A stretch of DNA of 64,000 nucleotides, from assembly GCF_013702265.1 (NCBI RefSeq), contig NZ_CP059348.1, positions 3,224,001 through 3,288,000 on the forward strand, written 5' to 3'. Origin of the DNA: Providencia rettgeri (GTDB lineage: Bacteria; Pseudomonadota; Gammaproteobacteria; Enterobacterales; Enterobacteriaceae). The notes below the pieces were generated by a model. It was not told the DNA's origin. It saw nothing but the letters and a program-made list of their open reading frames with translations, and ran no database searches. Shown piece by piece: positions 41,460 to 50,661 of this stretch (positions are counted from its first letter, which is position 1; each line of letters starts with the position of its first letter). Position numbers and translations under genes: made by a program.

Positions 41460-42070
41460 GGCACATTCCTTAACATCACGGAGGAATGATAATCAAACGT
41501 TCTATTCGGCAATAAAATGCTTTCAACTGTCATCGACATGTCTAAAACTTTTGTTGCAGGCCGCCAATCAAAGGTCAGTTTATTAACTTTCACCATGTTC
41601 GGGTCAAACAACGAGTGCCAACGGGTACCATCGCAATTTGTCACATTACGGTTAGATTCCAGCTTATTGTCATGTAGCCTGAATCCAAAGAAATCGGAAT
41701 GTAATGAATGACTTGGCCCTATAACCCATCCCCCAGATAAATCTTGGTCATAGGCAAAAATAATGCAGGAGTTAGCCTGACGACTTAAGAACTTAGAGCT
41801 GATGGTAATTGCCTTTCCTTCACAATGAGGTTTGGAAGGTGACTGGCTGCAATGACCAATTCGACGAAAATCTTTTTCCATATTAATCAACACCTGCCTG
41901 ACCTCTCTATCCAATTGATATTGAAAAAAAGCCTGAAATAGTTGCTTAAATAACACGGGGATCGTATTCATCGCTGCAATGCAGACTAGACAACCAATTA
42001 GCATCGCAATCAGTGTTTCTAGCAAAGAGAAACCTTTTTCTGCTTTATGCTTTTTAGTGTGACTCAACAT
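41456..42070 (-). CDS. ppdB: Prepilin-like protein PpdB
   Basis: Minor pseudopilin-like protein. The upstream start at 42103 is possible, but the ATG at 42068-42070 overlaps the ppdA stop (AAATGTTGA) and gives 204 residues (187 in E. coli). The leader SHTKKHKAEKG|FSLLE has the +5 Glu and is followed by a hydrophobic helix and a long globular domain with scattered Cys residues (about 73-135). It resembles PulJ/GspJ-type minor pseudopilins. In E. coli this operon is activated by Sxy with CRP, together with competence genes. Confidence 0.88.
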   Translation of the reverse strand: MLSHTKKHKAEKGFSLLETLIAMLIGCLVCIAAMNTIPVLFKQLFQAFFQYQLDREVRQVLINMEKDFRRIGHCSQSPSKPHCEGKAITISSKFLSRQANSCIIFAYDQDLSGGWVIGPSHSLHSDFFGFRLHDNKLESNRNVTNCDGTRWHSLFDPNMVKVNKLTFDWRPATKVLDMSMTVESILLPNRTFDYHSSVMLRNVP

Positions 42071-42585
42071 TTGGGCACGCCTGCTAATATTTGAGGGGTG
42101 CAACTGCGAACCCGACCCGCAGATGAAATAATCACGGATATTTGGTCACTTTCATTGTTGAGCTCAATTCGAAAAGGGCTACTTGTCCCTTGCCTACCGT
42201 AAAAGTGAATCGATTGTCTAGACGCGTGCTTGAGCTCAATACGCTCAAATTTTTCCCCCTTAAATTGGCTAATTTGTTGCGCTGTATCTGCATCCGTAAC
42301 CACTAAATGCCACTCTTTTGATGTGAAACTTACTGTCATAATACGGTGCTGATTTAAATAAATGCCTTCCATTAGATTACTGTAGATAAATTCGGCAGTT
42401 TGCCTAGCAGCATCAATAAGTTGTAGCCGTTTCACTTGCTGTTGCCATTGATAAAACGCAGGCAGAGCAACAATTGAGCACAGAAACAGAACAACCAGTA
42501 TTTCAATTAAAGTGAATCCCTGCTCATCAATGTTGCACTTTAGCCACTTTATTTTTCCATGTACCAAATTTGTCTGTTCTGGCAT
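42064..42585 (-). CDS. ppdA: Prepilin-like protein PpdA
   Basis: First gene of the minor pseudopilin set, 173 residues (156 in E. coli). The prepilin motif EQG|FTLIEILVVLFLCSIVA is preceded by a rather long 23-residue leader; a TTG codon at residue 7 is an alternative start that would shorten it. The C-terminal domain is GspH/FimT-like in size and ends with CTPQILAGVPKC. A candidate CRP-S type site lies about 130 bp upstream. The function in DNA uptake or secretion is inferred from family and E. coli regulation only. Confidence 0.88.
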   Translation of the reverse strand: MPEQTNLVHGKIKWLKCNIDEQGFTLIEILVVLFLCSIVALPAFYQWQQQVKRLQLIDAARQTAEFIYSNLMEGIYLNQHRIMTVSFTSKEWHLVVTDADTAQQISQFKGEKFERIELKHASRQSIHFYGRQGTSSPFRIELNNESDQISVIISSAGRVRSCTPQILAGVPKC

Positions 42586-42711
42586 TTCTTTATCTCTCTC
42601 AACCGTTATCTACGGGGAGCTTGGGTGAAAACTTCTCAGCCCAACAGACCTCATTTACCATTCTTCGTAGCGCTTCCCAGCAAAATGTCACTTTTGCATT
42701 TTCCTTGAATG

Positions 42712-42734
42712 CTTTTGGAAACGGCTTCGCAAAA
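42712..42734 (-). promoter_or_regulatory. Candidate CRP-S (CRP/Sxy) site upstream of ppdA
   Basis: On the minus strand TTTTGCGA-AGCCGT-TTCCAAAA: the first half-site TTGCGA fits the CRP-S core exactly, and the second, TTCCAA, matches TCGCAA at 4 of 6. E. coli ppdA is under CRP-S/Sxy control. Position and partial match only. Confidence 0.4.
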
Positions 42735-42910
42735 TTAATCGTAAAGATAAAAAAGTGTTCCCCAAAAATAAGGGAGACAGGTCAGAATAGCTTTCGGGGA
42801 TAAGGCGAAAATGGGAAATAGCGGAAGTAATAAGGGTGAAAGAGAGTAAGAGTTAACAGGGATGTAAAGGTATGGAGCAACTTAGAAAATCGAGTGAGCT
42901 GTAAAGATAA

Positions 42911-42969
42911 TAAAAAATAAAGGCATAAACCGTATTATTTACAGGGTATATGCGTATCTATGCCTTTAT
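42911..42969 (-). terminator. Terminator after thyA
   Basis: An 11-bp inverted repeat, ATAAAGGCATA/TATGCCTTTAT (42959-42969 with 42917-42927), followed on the minus strand by TTTTTTA. It lies about 15 bp past the thyA stop. Confidence 0.75.
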
Positions 42970-42984
42970 ATCAATCCACCCGCA

Positions 42985-43836
42985 TTAGACCGTAAATGGA
43001 TATTTTATGGCTTCGTGGCACTGATAATCGTCTAAGGTGAAATCATCAGTTGTTACCCACGTTTCAAGATCTTCCAATGATTTAATTGCAGGGTTAATCG
43101 TTAAGCTTGGAGATGGGTATGGTTCACGTTTTAATTGAACATCACGCATTAAAGGCAGTTGATTTTCATAAATATGTGCATTCACAATTTTATGATAAGC
43201 CTTACCTGCTTTATGACCCGTAATACGCGCCATTAAAGCCAGTAAAACAAAGCATTGGACCTGATTGAAGTTGAGGCCAAGAGGCACATCGCAGCTACGT
43301 TGATAAGAGGTTAAATGCAGCGTATCGCCAAGTAGTGAAAACGTATGGGTGTGCATACAAGGACGTAAGCAGCCCATTTCGAACTCTCCGGGGTTATAGA
43401 AAGTCACGATTTCGGCGCGGTCATCAATACCGTTTTTCAGGTTATTAACCACTTTCTTTAATTGGTCAAGATGAGAGCCATCAGGACGCTGCCATGATCG
43501 GCCTTGGACGCCATAAACGCGCCCCATATCATCTTCACCTTTACGATGCGGGTTATCTAACCATGCTTGGTTTTCATTAGCATTGGCATTCCAAGTGTTA
43601 CAACCAATTTCACGGAACTGCGCTGCATTATCATAGCCACGTAAGTACCCTAATAACTCGGCAATAGCGGCTTTATAAAAGCTTTTGCGCGTTGTAATTA
43701 AAGGAAATTGATTGTTGCCCACATCATATTCGAGATCGGCATTAATCACGGTTAAACAGCGGACACCAGTGCGCTTATTTTCAACCCATTGACCTTCATC
43801 GATAATACGTTGGCATAACTCAAGATACGGCTTCAT
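42985..43836 (-). CDS. thyA: Thymidylate synthase ThyA, long form
   Basis: Methylates dUMP to dTMP with methylenetetrahydrofolate. The protein is 283 residues, 19 more than the 264-residue E. coli enzyme. The catalytic cysteine Cys160 lies in [15 protein letters not shown] rather than the E. coli PCHAFFQF context, and the substrate-binding [13 protein letters not shown] follows at about 180-192. This is the variant I recall from Pasteurellaceae, Vibrio, Proteus and Providencia. It follows lgt on the same strand, separated by the 16-bp tandem repeat, and ends before a strong hairpin. Confidence 0.96.
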   Translation of the reverse strand: MKPYLELCQRIIDEGQWVENKRTGVRCLTVINADLEYDVGNNQFPLITTRKSFYKAAIAELLGYLRGYDNAAQFREIGCNTWNANANENQAWLDNPHRKGEDDMGRVYGVQGRSWQRPDGSHLDQLKKVVNNLKNGIDDRAEIVTFYNPGEFEMGCLRPCMHTHTFSLLGDTLHLTSYQRSCDVPLGLNFNQVQCFVLLALMARITGHKAGKAYHKIVNAHIYENQLPLMRDVQLKREPYPSPSLTINPAIKSLEDLETWVTTDDFTLDDYQCHEAIKYPFTV

Positions 43837-43913
43837 AGTGGCTCTCTTACTCCGAAATACAGGCGGTTTGTGCTATCGAATATCCCTCAATAACACAAAC
43901 CGAAAATGACTTA

Positions 43914-44045
43914 ATTTACTGCTTATTAACGTGATTTACTGTCTGCGTTATTTGCTGTCTACGTTATTTACTGCCTACGTGACTAGCTATATACGCTACT
44001 TGCTATCTGCGCTATTTTTTATCAACGCTACTTACTATCAACGCT
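43914..44045. repeat. 16-bp tandem repeat, eight units, entering lgt
   Basis: Minisatellite in the lgt-thyA gap. Seven 16-bp units tile 43934-44045 without gaps, and an eighth, 20-bp degenerate unit covers 43914-43933. Typical unit ATTTACTGTCTACGTT; the three at the thyA side (43934-43981) are most alike. The lgt-side unit encodes the end of lgt, and the lgt stop spans the boundary of the last two units. Confidence 0.9.
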
Positions 44046-44924
44046 TTTAGCAGGCTTATGGGCAGGGATATTTTTACCGTATTTGTAAGCCCAGATAATC
44101 ATCAATACACCGATAATAATCATCGGAATCGAGAGGATTTGCCCCATACTGATGCCACCGAATAAACCTAACTGCGCATCTGGCTGTCTGAAGAATTCAA
44201 CGATAATACGGAATGCCCCATAACCGATAAGGAACAGACCCGATACGCTACCCATTGGACGAGGTTTACGTACAAATAAATTCAATATCAGGAATAAAAC
44301 GATACCTTCTAAAACCATTTCATACAGCTGGGATGGGTGTCTTGGCAATACACCGTACTGCTCGAGAATAGGCAACAGAGACGGATCTTGTGCCGCAAGT
44401 TGGATATCTTCACTTCTTGAGTGAGGAAATAAAAACGCCCATGGTGTATCTAGGGTAACGCGACCCCATAACTCGCCATTAATAAAGTTACCGATACGCC
44501 CCATTCCAAGACCAAAAGGAATCAAAGGTGCAACAAAATCAGAAACTTGTAAGAAACGGCGTTTCGTGCGATAGGCAAACCACATCATGGCACAGATAAC
44601 CCCAATCAAACCGCCATGGAAGGACATCCCGCCATCCCATACCTTGAACAGATACAGAGGGTCATCTAAGAAAACAGGCAAGTTATAGAAGAAAACATAG
44701 CCAAGTCGTCCACCCACAAATACACCGACAAAGCCAATGTACAACAAGTTCTCGACTTCATTTTTTGTCCAACCGCTGTTTGGCTTAGAGGCGCGACGCC
44801 CTGCTAGCCATAGCGCAAAAACGAATCCGACAAGGTACATAAAACCATACCAGTGCAAAGAGACTGGGCCAATCGAGAACATTACGGGATCAATTTCCGG
44901 AAATGCTAAGTAGCTGTTACTCAT
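44028..44924 (-). CDS. lgt: Prolipoprotein diacylglyceryl transferase Lgt
   Basis: Inner membrane enzyme that attaches diacylglycerol from phosphatidylglycerol to the lipobox Cys of prolipoproteins, the first lipoprotein maturation step. The ATG at 44922-44924 starts [20 protein letters not shown], matching E. coli; the 17 extra upstream codons are not needed, and GGGGAA lies before it. The protein is 298 residues with about seven hydrophobic segments. The [14 protein letters not shown] and HPSQLYE motifs are typical of the active site. The last codons (KSVDSK) are made by the tandem repeat. Confidence 0.96.
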   Translation of the reverse strand: MSNSYLAFPEIDPVMFSIGPVSLHWYGFMYLVGFVFALWLAGRRASKPNSGWTKNEVENLLYIGFVGVFVGGRLGYVFFYNLPVFLDDPLYLFKVWDGGMSFHGGLIGVICAMMWFAYRTKRRFLQVSDFVAPLIPFGLGMGRIGNFINGELWGRVTLDTPWAFLFPHSRSEDIQLAAQDPSLLPILEQYGVLPRHPSQLYEMVLEGIVLFLILNLFVRKPRPMGSVSGLFLIGYGAFRIIVEFFRQPDAQLGLFGGISMGQILSIPMIIIGVLMIIWAYKYGKNIPAHKPAKSVDSK

Positions 44925-45024
44925 CGTTCCCCACTTTAAAATAATTGAGTCAAAAATTATGCCGCATAATAACACGAGGTTATTGTCCGCATATAATTAC
45001 ATATTAATAACATAGAAGATCAAA

Positions 45025-47271
45025 CTAGATCCCGCCACGCACAAAACCACCAAGTCCATTTCTTTCCATAAACTCGCTGATCTTATGCCGGACATTTTCG
45101 CTGGTTTCTGCACTGAGCAAATCAGGTACTAACTCAGCCATCAATTGAGGATCAAGCTGACGAATTAAATATTTCATGCGAGGAACACTGCGCCCACTCA
45201 TACTCAAACTACGATAACCCAATGCAATCAGCACCATAGCGCTTAATGGTTGCCCCGCCATTTCACCGCACACACTAATCGGCAAACCTATACGCTGACA
45301 TTCCATATGTACCATGGATAGAAAACGCACCACCGCAGGGTGCAGATTATCATAGAGCGCCGCCACATGAGTGTTATTACGGTCGACGGCGAGTAAATAT
45401 TGTGTAAAGTCGTTGGTACCTATCGAAATAAAATCAACTCGCTGCTTTAACTCTGGCAGTAAAAACAGGAGTGAAGGTACTTCCAACATCACGCCAATTG
45501 GAGGTAAATTAATCGATTTTCCGAGTTGTTGACTCACTTCATTTCTGGCGCGATTAATCAGCCCGATAGCTTCATCCACTTCATTAATGCTAGTGATCAT
45601 CGGCAATAAAATACGTAAATTGCCCGTATCTTGGTTAGCTCTCAGCATAGAGCGCAGTTGGATCAAAAATATTTCAGGTTGATCCAGCATCACGCGGATC
45701 CCGCGCCACCCTAAGCAAGGATTTTCCTCGCTGATCGGCATATAAGGCAGTTGCTTGTCTGCGCCGATATCTAAAGTTCTTAATACCACAGGTTTCGTTG
45801 CAAAAAGTTGCAGTACATCCCGATATAACTGCTTCTGTTCATCCTCAGATGGGAAACCGTTGTGCAGCATAAATGGCAGTTCGGTTCGGTAGAGTCCAAC
45901 ACCATCCACCCCATCATGAATTTGCTGTTCATAGCGAGGGCTCAATCCGGCATTTAGGCAAATATCCACATGCTCACCGTTTTTGAGTACTGCATCTTGA
46001 GAAAGTGTGCCTTCCGCTAATCTGCTAAGCACATTTTCTTCTTCAATAATTTGCTGGTATTCCTGAGCGATGAAGTTTTCCGGCTCAATAAACACTTCGC
46101 CACGATAACCATCCAAAATCAGATGGCGATTATGTAATAAAGAAGGCTCAATATCCGCCCCCATAATCGCGGGGATCCCCATCGCTCGGATCAAAATCGC
46201 AGAGTGAGAGTGCGTTGCACCATCGCGCACAATCACACCCGCTAATTGTTCAAGTGGTAATTCTGCAAGAACGCTCGCACTTAGCTCATCAGCCACTAAG
46301 ATAAAACGGTCTGGCCATTGGCTGGTTGGTGTCAGTGAATCATCGAGATGAAATAATAAGCGCTGCCCTAAGGTACGAAGGTCGGAGCCGCGCTCTCTTA
46401 AATAGAGGTCACGTAAACGTGAGAATTGCAAAGCGTAATCTTCGATGACGGTTTTCACCGCCCACTCAGCCACCGCGCCTTGATTGATCGCCGTAAATAA
46501 CCGCTTTTTCAGTTGGGGATCATTAAGTAAGTGGTTATATAGGTCGAAAATAGCCGCGCTTTCTTTCGATGAACTCGCCATAAACCGCTTACTAATACGA
46601 CGAAATTCTGCTGCCGCACTTTCCAGCGCTATCACCAAGCGTTGACGCTCTTCATCAATATTTAATGTGGTCGCTTGATACACATTCTCTAAAGAAGGTT
46701 GAGAGGTATCTTGCCAACCATAAGCCATCGAAATTCCTTGAGAAACAGGAATAGCTTTGAGACGGTTTTGGCGATATTGACCGAAAATACCTTTTGTTTG
46801 CGCTTGGGATAATATCACCGCTAACTGCATCGATAGCGTGACCATAAAGGACTCTTCGGTTTCGCTGAATAACCGTTTTTCTCGCTGTTGAACCACCAGC
46901 ACGCCCAGCAATTGGCGTCGATAAACGACAGGCACGCCGAGAAAGGCTTTGAGCTGCTCTTCTTTGAGTTGGGGAAGATATTTGAATTGCGGGTGTTCGC
47001 GAATATCGGCAAGGTTCAACATTTCCGATTGCCGACCGACAGCGCCAACAACCCCTTCATCGAATCCTAAACGAATAGCAATCCCGCTAGGCTTTTTCAG
47101 CCCGCGGGTTGCCATTAGGTAATAACATTGGCGAGGATGATCGGCTAAGTAAATCGAGCACACATCAGTGCGCATCGCTTTGCACGTCTCGTTGACCAAA
47201 ACTTCAAGAGCTTGAGTGAGACTGGTCGCCATCGCGACCTTTTCGACAATGTCACGTAAACGCGTCAACAT
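45025..47271 (-). CDS. ptsP: PTS phosphoenolpyruvate-protein phosphotransferase PtsP (EI-Ntr)
   Basis: First enzyme of the nitrogen-related phosphotransfer chain, passing phosphate from PEP to NPr and EIIA-Ntr and affecting potassium and nitrogen homeostasis. The protein is 748 residues, equal to E. coli. An N-terminal GAF domain (about 1-165) senses glutamine/2-oxoglutarate. The phosphorylated His356 lies in GATHSHSAIL. The C-terminal PEP-binding barrel carries GVGLYRTELPF and GTNDFTQYLLAVDR. It starts 4 bp after rppH, so the two are cotranscribed as in E. coli. Confidence 0.97.
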   Translation of the reverse strand: MLTRLRDIVEKVAMATSLTQALEVLVNETCKAMRTDVCSIYLADHPRQCYYLMATRGLKKPSGIAIRLGFDEGVVGAVGRQSEMLNLADIREHPQFKYLPQLKEEQLKAFLGVPVVYRRQLLGVLVVQQREKRLFSETEESFMVTLSMQLAVILSQAQTKGIFGQYRQNRLKAIPVSQGISMAYGWQDTSQPSLENVYQATTLNIDEERQRLVIALESAAAEFRRISKRFMASSSKESAAIFDLYNHLLNDPQLKKRLFTAINQGAVAEWAVKTVIEDYALQFSRLRDLYLRERGSDLRTLGQRLLFHLDDSLTPTSQWPDRFILVADELSASVLAELPLEQLAGVIVRDGATHSHSAILIRAMGIPAIMGADIEPSLLHNRHLILDGYRGEVFIEPENFIAQEYQQIIEEENVLSRLAEGTLSQDAVLKNGEHVDICLNAGLSPRYEQQIHDGVDGVGLYRTELPFMLHNGFPSEDEQKQLYRDVLQLFATKPVVLRTLDIGADKQLPYMPISEENPCLGWRGIRVMLDQPEIFLIQLRSMLRANQDTGNLRILLPMITSINEVDEAIGLINRARNEVSQQLGKSINLPPIGVMLEVPSLLFLLPELKQRVDFISIGTNDFTQYLLAVDRNNTHVAALYDNLHPAVVRFLSMVHMECQRIGLPISVCGEMAGQPLSAMVLIALGYRSLSMSGRSVPRMKYLIRQLDPQLMAELVPDLLSAETSENVRHKISEFMERNGLGGFVRGGI

Positions 47272-47275
47272 AGGC

Positions 47276-47809
47276 TTACTTAACTCCGCGCCTACGATTA
47301 TTAAAAACAGGTCGTTGTGGTAATTTCTGTTCCTGCAAAGGCATAACTACGGGAGCGAATTCCTTCATCACACGGCGATAAACTTCGCGCTTAAAAGAGA
47401 CCACTTGCCTAACAGGATACCAATAACTGACCCACCGCCAGCCGTCAAATTCTGGCGATTTACTGCGCTGCACGTTTATATCGGCGTCATTACATTGGAG
47501 TTGAAGTAAAAACCAACGTTGTTTCTGTCCAATACAAACAGGTTTTGTATCCCAACGCACCAAACGCTTAGGTAATTTGTAGCGTAACCAATTACGGGTA
47601 GATGCAAGTAACCTTACATCTTTACGCTGTAGTCCGACTTCCTCGTATAACTCACGATACATCGCTTGTTCTGGCGACTCCCCCGGGTTAATCCCACCTT
47701 GAGGAAATTGCCAAGAATGCTGACCATAACGGCGAGCCCATAAGACTTGACCTTGCCGATTACAAATTACAATTCCTACATTCGGGCGGTAGCCATCATC
47801 ATCGATCAC
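47276..47809 (-). CDS. rppH: RNA pyrophosphohydrolase RppH
   Basis: Nudix hydrolase that converts 5' triphosphate (or diphosphate) RNA ends to monophosphate and so triggers RNase E decay. The protein is 177 residues (176 in E. coli). The Nudix box is complete at residues 38-60: GGINPGES, then REL and EEVGL, giving the metal-binding glutamates. A basic C-terminal tail (NNRRRGVK) is present. It is first in a rppH-ptsP transcript. Confidence 0.97.
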   Translation of the reverse strand: MIDDDGYRPNVGIVICNRQGQVLWARRYGQHSWQFPQGGINPGESPEQAMYRELYEEVGLQRKDVRLLASTRNWLRYKLPKRLVRWDTKPVCIGQKQRWFLLQLQCNDADINVQRSKSPEFDGWRWVSYWYPVRQVVSFKREVYRRVMKEFAPVVMPLQEQKLPQRPVFNNRRRGVK

Positions 47810-47925
47810 TAGACTACCTCAATAACCAAATTTGAAAGATGCCTAATTGTTTCACACATACCCAAACTGGTAAACCTATATCAATACAGTTTGCAGATAT
47901 GTCTGAAGTAATTACAATAGTCTGC

Positions 47926-48055
47926 GTCTCAACGGGGTGCCATTTGGGCTGAGAAATAACCCGTAGAACCTGATCCGGCTAATACCGGCGTAGGGATTTG
48001 AGCTACCGCCTACAAATTATTGTATCGGTCCCTCCTCAAATCCTGTGTTTTTTTT
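47926..48055 (+). promoter_or_regulatory. TPP riboswitch (thi box) with hairpin and T-run upstream of thiB
   Basis: The aptamer (about 47926-48002) contains the conserved CGGGGTGC, GGCTGAGA, ACCTGAT and GCGTAGGGA blocks that bind thiamin pyrophosphate. P1 is CTCAA (47928-47932) with TTGAG (47998-48002). A second hairpin, GGATTTGAG (47994-48002) with CTCAAATCC (48035-48043), overlaps P1 and is followed by eight T (48048-48055). TCCTG (48041-48045) can also pair with the thiB ribosome binding site CAGGA (48066-48070). Ligand is therefore expected to switch thiBPQ off. Confidence 0.93.
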
Positions 48056-48076
48056 ATGATTTACGCAGGAATTAAA

Positions 48077-49081
48077 ATGACTAAAAATAAACTCTTTACC
48101 TCACTCATTGCTTTAACCACCTTAAGTTTCGCTGCATTCGCCTCTGCCGAAAAACCAACGTTGACGGTGTATACCTATGATTCCTTTGCTGCGGAATGGG
48201 GCCCAGGCCCGCAAATCAAAAAGAATTTCGAAGCACAATGCGAATGTGAGTTAAAACTGGTTTCTCTAGGGGATGGTGTTGCACTACTGAATCGCCTACG
48301 TATGGAAGGGGAAAAAAGCAAAGCCGACATTATCTTAGGGTTAGATAACAACTTACTCGACTCCGCAGAAAAAACCGGCTTATTTGCCCCTGCAGATATC
48401 AAAACGGATGCGCTTAAATTACCTATCGAATGGACAAGCAAAACATTCATTCCTTATGATTATGGTTATTTCGCCTTTATCTATGACACCAATAAAATCA
48501 AGCAACCGCCAAAAAGTATGGACGAACTGCTTGATAGCAAAAATAATTGGAAAATCATTTACCAAGATCCACGCACCAGCACCCCAGGTTTAGGGTTGAT
48601 GTTGTGGATTGAGAAAATCTACGGCGATAAATCGGCTGATGCATGGAAGAAAATGGCAGCCAAAACACTGACCGTGACCAAAGGTTGGAGTGAATCCTAT
48701 GGGCTGTTCTTAAAAGGTGAAGGAGATTTTGTCCTGAGCTACACCTCTTCGCCGGGTTACCAAATTTTAAATGATAAGAAAGACAACTACGCAGCGGCGC
48801 TGTTCGATGAAGGGCATTATATGCAAGTCGAAGTGGCGGCAAGATTGAAACATAGCCCGCAGCCAGAGCTGGCAAAACAGTTCTTACAGTTTATGTTAAC
48901 TCCTGAATTCCAAGGCACATTACCAACTACTAACTGGATGTATCCGGTTATCGATATGCCGTTGCCTGAAGTGTATAACGTGCTACCACTGCCTGCTAAA
49001 TCCCTGCAATTTAGTGCGGCGGAAGTGGCTAAAGAACGTCAAACATGGACGCGTTTATGGCAAACCGCCGTCAGTCGTTAA
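48077..49081 (+). CDS. thiB: Thiamin/TPP-binding periplasmic protein ThiB
   Basis: Periplasmic receptor of the ABC importer for thiamin, its monophosphate and TPP. The ATG at 48077 has AGGA 6 bp upstream and starts a typical signal peptide (KNKLFTSLIALTTLSFAAFASA, cleaved after about residue 23); the frame could open at 48020, but that is inside the riboswitch. The protein is 334 residues (327 in E. coli). Sequences such as LTVYTYDSFAAEWGPGPQ and YGYFAFIYD are characteristic of the binding-protein fold. It overlaps thiP. Confidence 0.96.
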   Translation: MTKNKLFTSLIALTTLSFAAFASAEKPTLTVYTYDSFAAEWGPGPQIKKNFEAQCECELKLVSLGDGVALLNRLRMEGEKSKADIILGLDNNLLDSAEKTGLFAPADIKTDALKLPIEWTSKTFIPYDYGYFAFIYDTNKIKQPPKSMDELLDSKNNWKIIYQDPRTSTPGLGLMLWIEKIYGDKSADAWKKMAAKTLTVTKGWSESYGLFLKGEGDFVLSYTSSPGYQILNDKKDNYAAALFDEGHYMQVEVAARLKHSPQPELAKQFLQFMLTPEFQGTLPTTNWMYPVIDMPLPEVYNVLPLPAKSLQFSAAEVAKERQTWTRLWQTAVSR

Positions 49082-50661
49082 TCAATTTAACCTTATTACC
49101 GGGGGCAATAGCCTCCGGTCTTTTAATCGTCGTTGCCCTTCTCGCTTTTGGGGCGCTGTGGTTTTTCGCACCTGAAATTTCCCTCAGCGAGATAATCGAC
49201 GACGATTATTTATGGCATGTCATCGGCTTTACGTTTTGGCAGGCATTGCTTTCCGCTATTTTCTCCATTATTCCCGCTATTTTTCTTGCAAGAGCTCTGT
49301 ATCGCCGACGATTCTGGGGAAGAACACTATTGCTCCGCTTGTGTGCAATGACCTTAGTCTTGCCGGTTCTCGTCGCTGTTTTCGGTATTTTGTCGGTATA
49401 TGGACAAACTGGATGGCTAGCAAAGTTGTGCCTATGGCTCGGTGTTGACTATCAGTTTTCCCCTTATGGTCTGCGTGGCATTTTATTAGCACATATCTTT
49501 TTCAATATGCCGCTCGCCACTCGAATGCTATTGCAATCCCTTGAAAATATTGCAATTGAGCAGCGCCAAAGTGCCGCTCAACTTGGGTTTAATGAGTGGC
49601 AGCAATTTACCATTCTAGAGTGGCCTTATTTACGCCGTCAGATGTTGCCAACAGGCGCGCTGATTTTCATGCTGTGCTTTGCCAGCTTTGCGACGGTACT
49701 GGCTCTGGGCGGCGGCCCTGCCGCGACCACTATCGAACTCGCAATTTACCAAGCGCTGAGTTACGACTTTGATTTAGGGCGTGCCACACTACTTGCGTTG
49801 ATTCAACTGGGATGTTGCGTAGGATTAATGCTTATTTGCCAACGTATTAACCATGCTTTTTCCGTTGGGTTTAGCCACCAAACATCGTGGTTTGATCCTG
49901 CTGACAATCTATTTCGCCGTCTACGTGACTGGCTGGTGATCGCCGCAGCTATTTTACTATTAATTCCGCCGTTATTAGCAGTTATTGTTGATGGGCTCAA
50001 CGGCCAATTACTGGATGTTTTACAGCAACCTGCGTTATGGCAAGCCACGTCCACCTCGCTGTTTATTGCACTCTGTGCGGGAGTTCTGTGTGTGATCCTC
50101 ACGCTAATGCTGCTGTGGAGTAGCCGTGAACTGCGTTTAAGAAATGCATTAAAACTTGGACAAGCTATTGAGCTAAGCGGGCTGATTATTCTGGCGATGC
50201 CGGGCATTGTGCTGGCGACAGGCTTTTTTATCTTTTTCAATGAAACCATTGGAATACCCGAAACACCTTATCCGTTGGTGATCATGACTAACGCCTTACT
50301 TGCGATCCCTTACGCGCTCAAAGTGCTGGATAACCCAATGCGAGATCTGGCTCAACGCTATAACCCGTTATGCCAATCACTCGAAATTACCGGTTTTAAC
50401 CGATTTAAAATCATTGAATTGCGTGCATTACGCAAACCTATCGCCCAAGCTTTGGCATTCGCTTGTGTGATTTCAATTGGGGATTTTGGCGTGGTCGCCT
50501 TGTTTGGTAATGAAGAGTTCCGCACCTTGCCTTACTATCTTTATCAGCAAATTGGGGCTTATCGAACCAATGACGGCGCGGTTACCGCGATGTTATTGCT
50601 GTTACTCTGTTTCTGCCTGTTTAGCCTGCTCGAACGCCTATCGGGGAAAACTCATGATTGA
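49057..50661 (+). CDS. thiP: Thiamin ABC transporter permease ThiP
   Basis: Inner membrane channel of the thiamin importer, one long protein with two fused permease domains. The ATG at 49057 ([14 protein letters not shown]) is preferred because E. coli ThiP starts MATRRQPL in the same place; the ATG four codons upstream would add only MDAF. The protein is 534 residues (536 in E. coli) with about 12 hydrophobic segments and two EAA-type cytoplasmic loops ([11 protein letters not shown] and [21 protein letters not shown]). It overlaps the end of thiB by 25 bp and thiQ by 8 bp. Confidence 0.96.
   Translation: MANRRQSLINLTLLPGAIASGLLIVVALLAFGALWFFAPEISLSEIIDDDYLWHVIGFTFWQALLSAIFSIIPAIFLARALYRRRFWGRTLLLRLCAMTLVLPVLVAVFGILSVYGQTGWLAKLCLWLGVDYQFSPYGLRGILLAHIFFNMPLATRMLLQSLENIAIEQRQSAAQLGFNEWQQFTILEWPYLRRQMLPTGALIFMLCFASFATVLALGGGPAATTIELAIYQALSYDFDLGRATLLALIQLGCCVGLMLICQRINHAFSVGFSHQTSWFDPADNLFRRLRDWLVIAAAILLLIPPLLAVIVDGLNGQLLDVLQQPALWQATSTSLFIALCAGVLCVILTLMLLWSSRELRLRNALKLGQAIELSGLIILAMPGIVLATGFFIFFNETIGIPETPYPLVIMTNALLAIPYALKVLDNPMRDLAQRYNPLCQSLEITGFNRFKIIELRALRKPIAQALAFACVISIGDFGVVALFGNEEFRTLPYYLYQQIGAYRTNDGAVTAMLLLLLCFCLFSLLERLSGKTHD

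Larger units (their letters stand above)
42586..42984. other. Gap between thyA and ppdA
   Basis: About 400 bp. It contains the thyA terminator hairpin near 42911-42969 and the ppdA promoter region with a candidate CRP-S site at 42712-42734. No gene-like frame is convincing. Confidence 0.55.

Noticed and set aside
48020-48076. Upstream extension of the thiB frame
   Set aside because: It begins with TTG inside the riboswitch hairpin and would hide the signal peptide. The ATG at 48077 has its own ribosome binding site and matches family length.
50477-50653. Upstream extension of the thiQ frame
   Set aside because: It runs through thiP in another frame. ThiQ homology and the usual 232-residue length begin at 50654.
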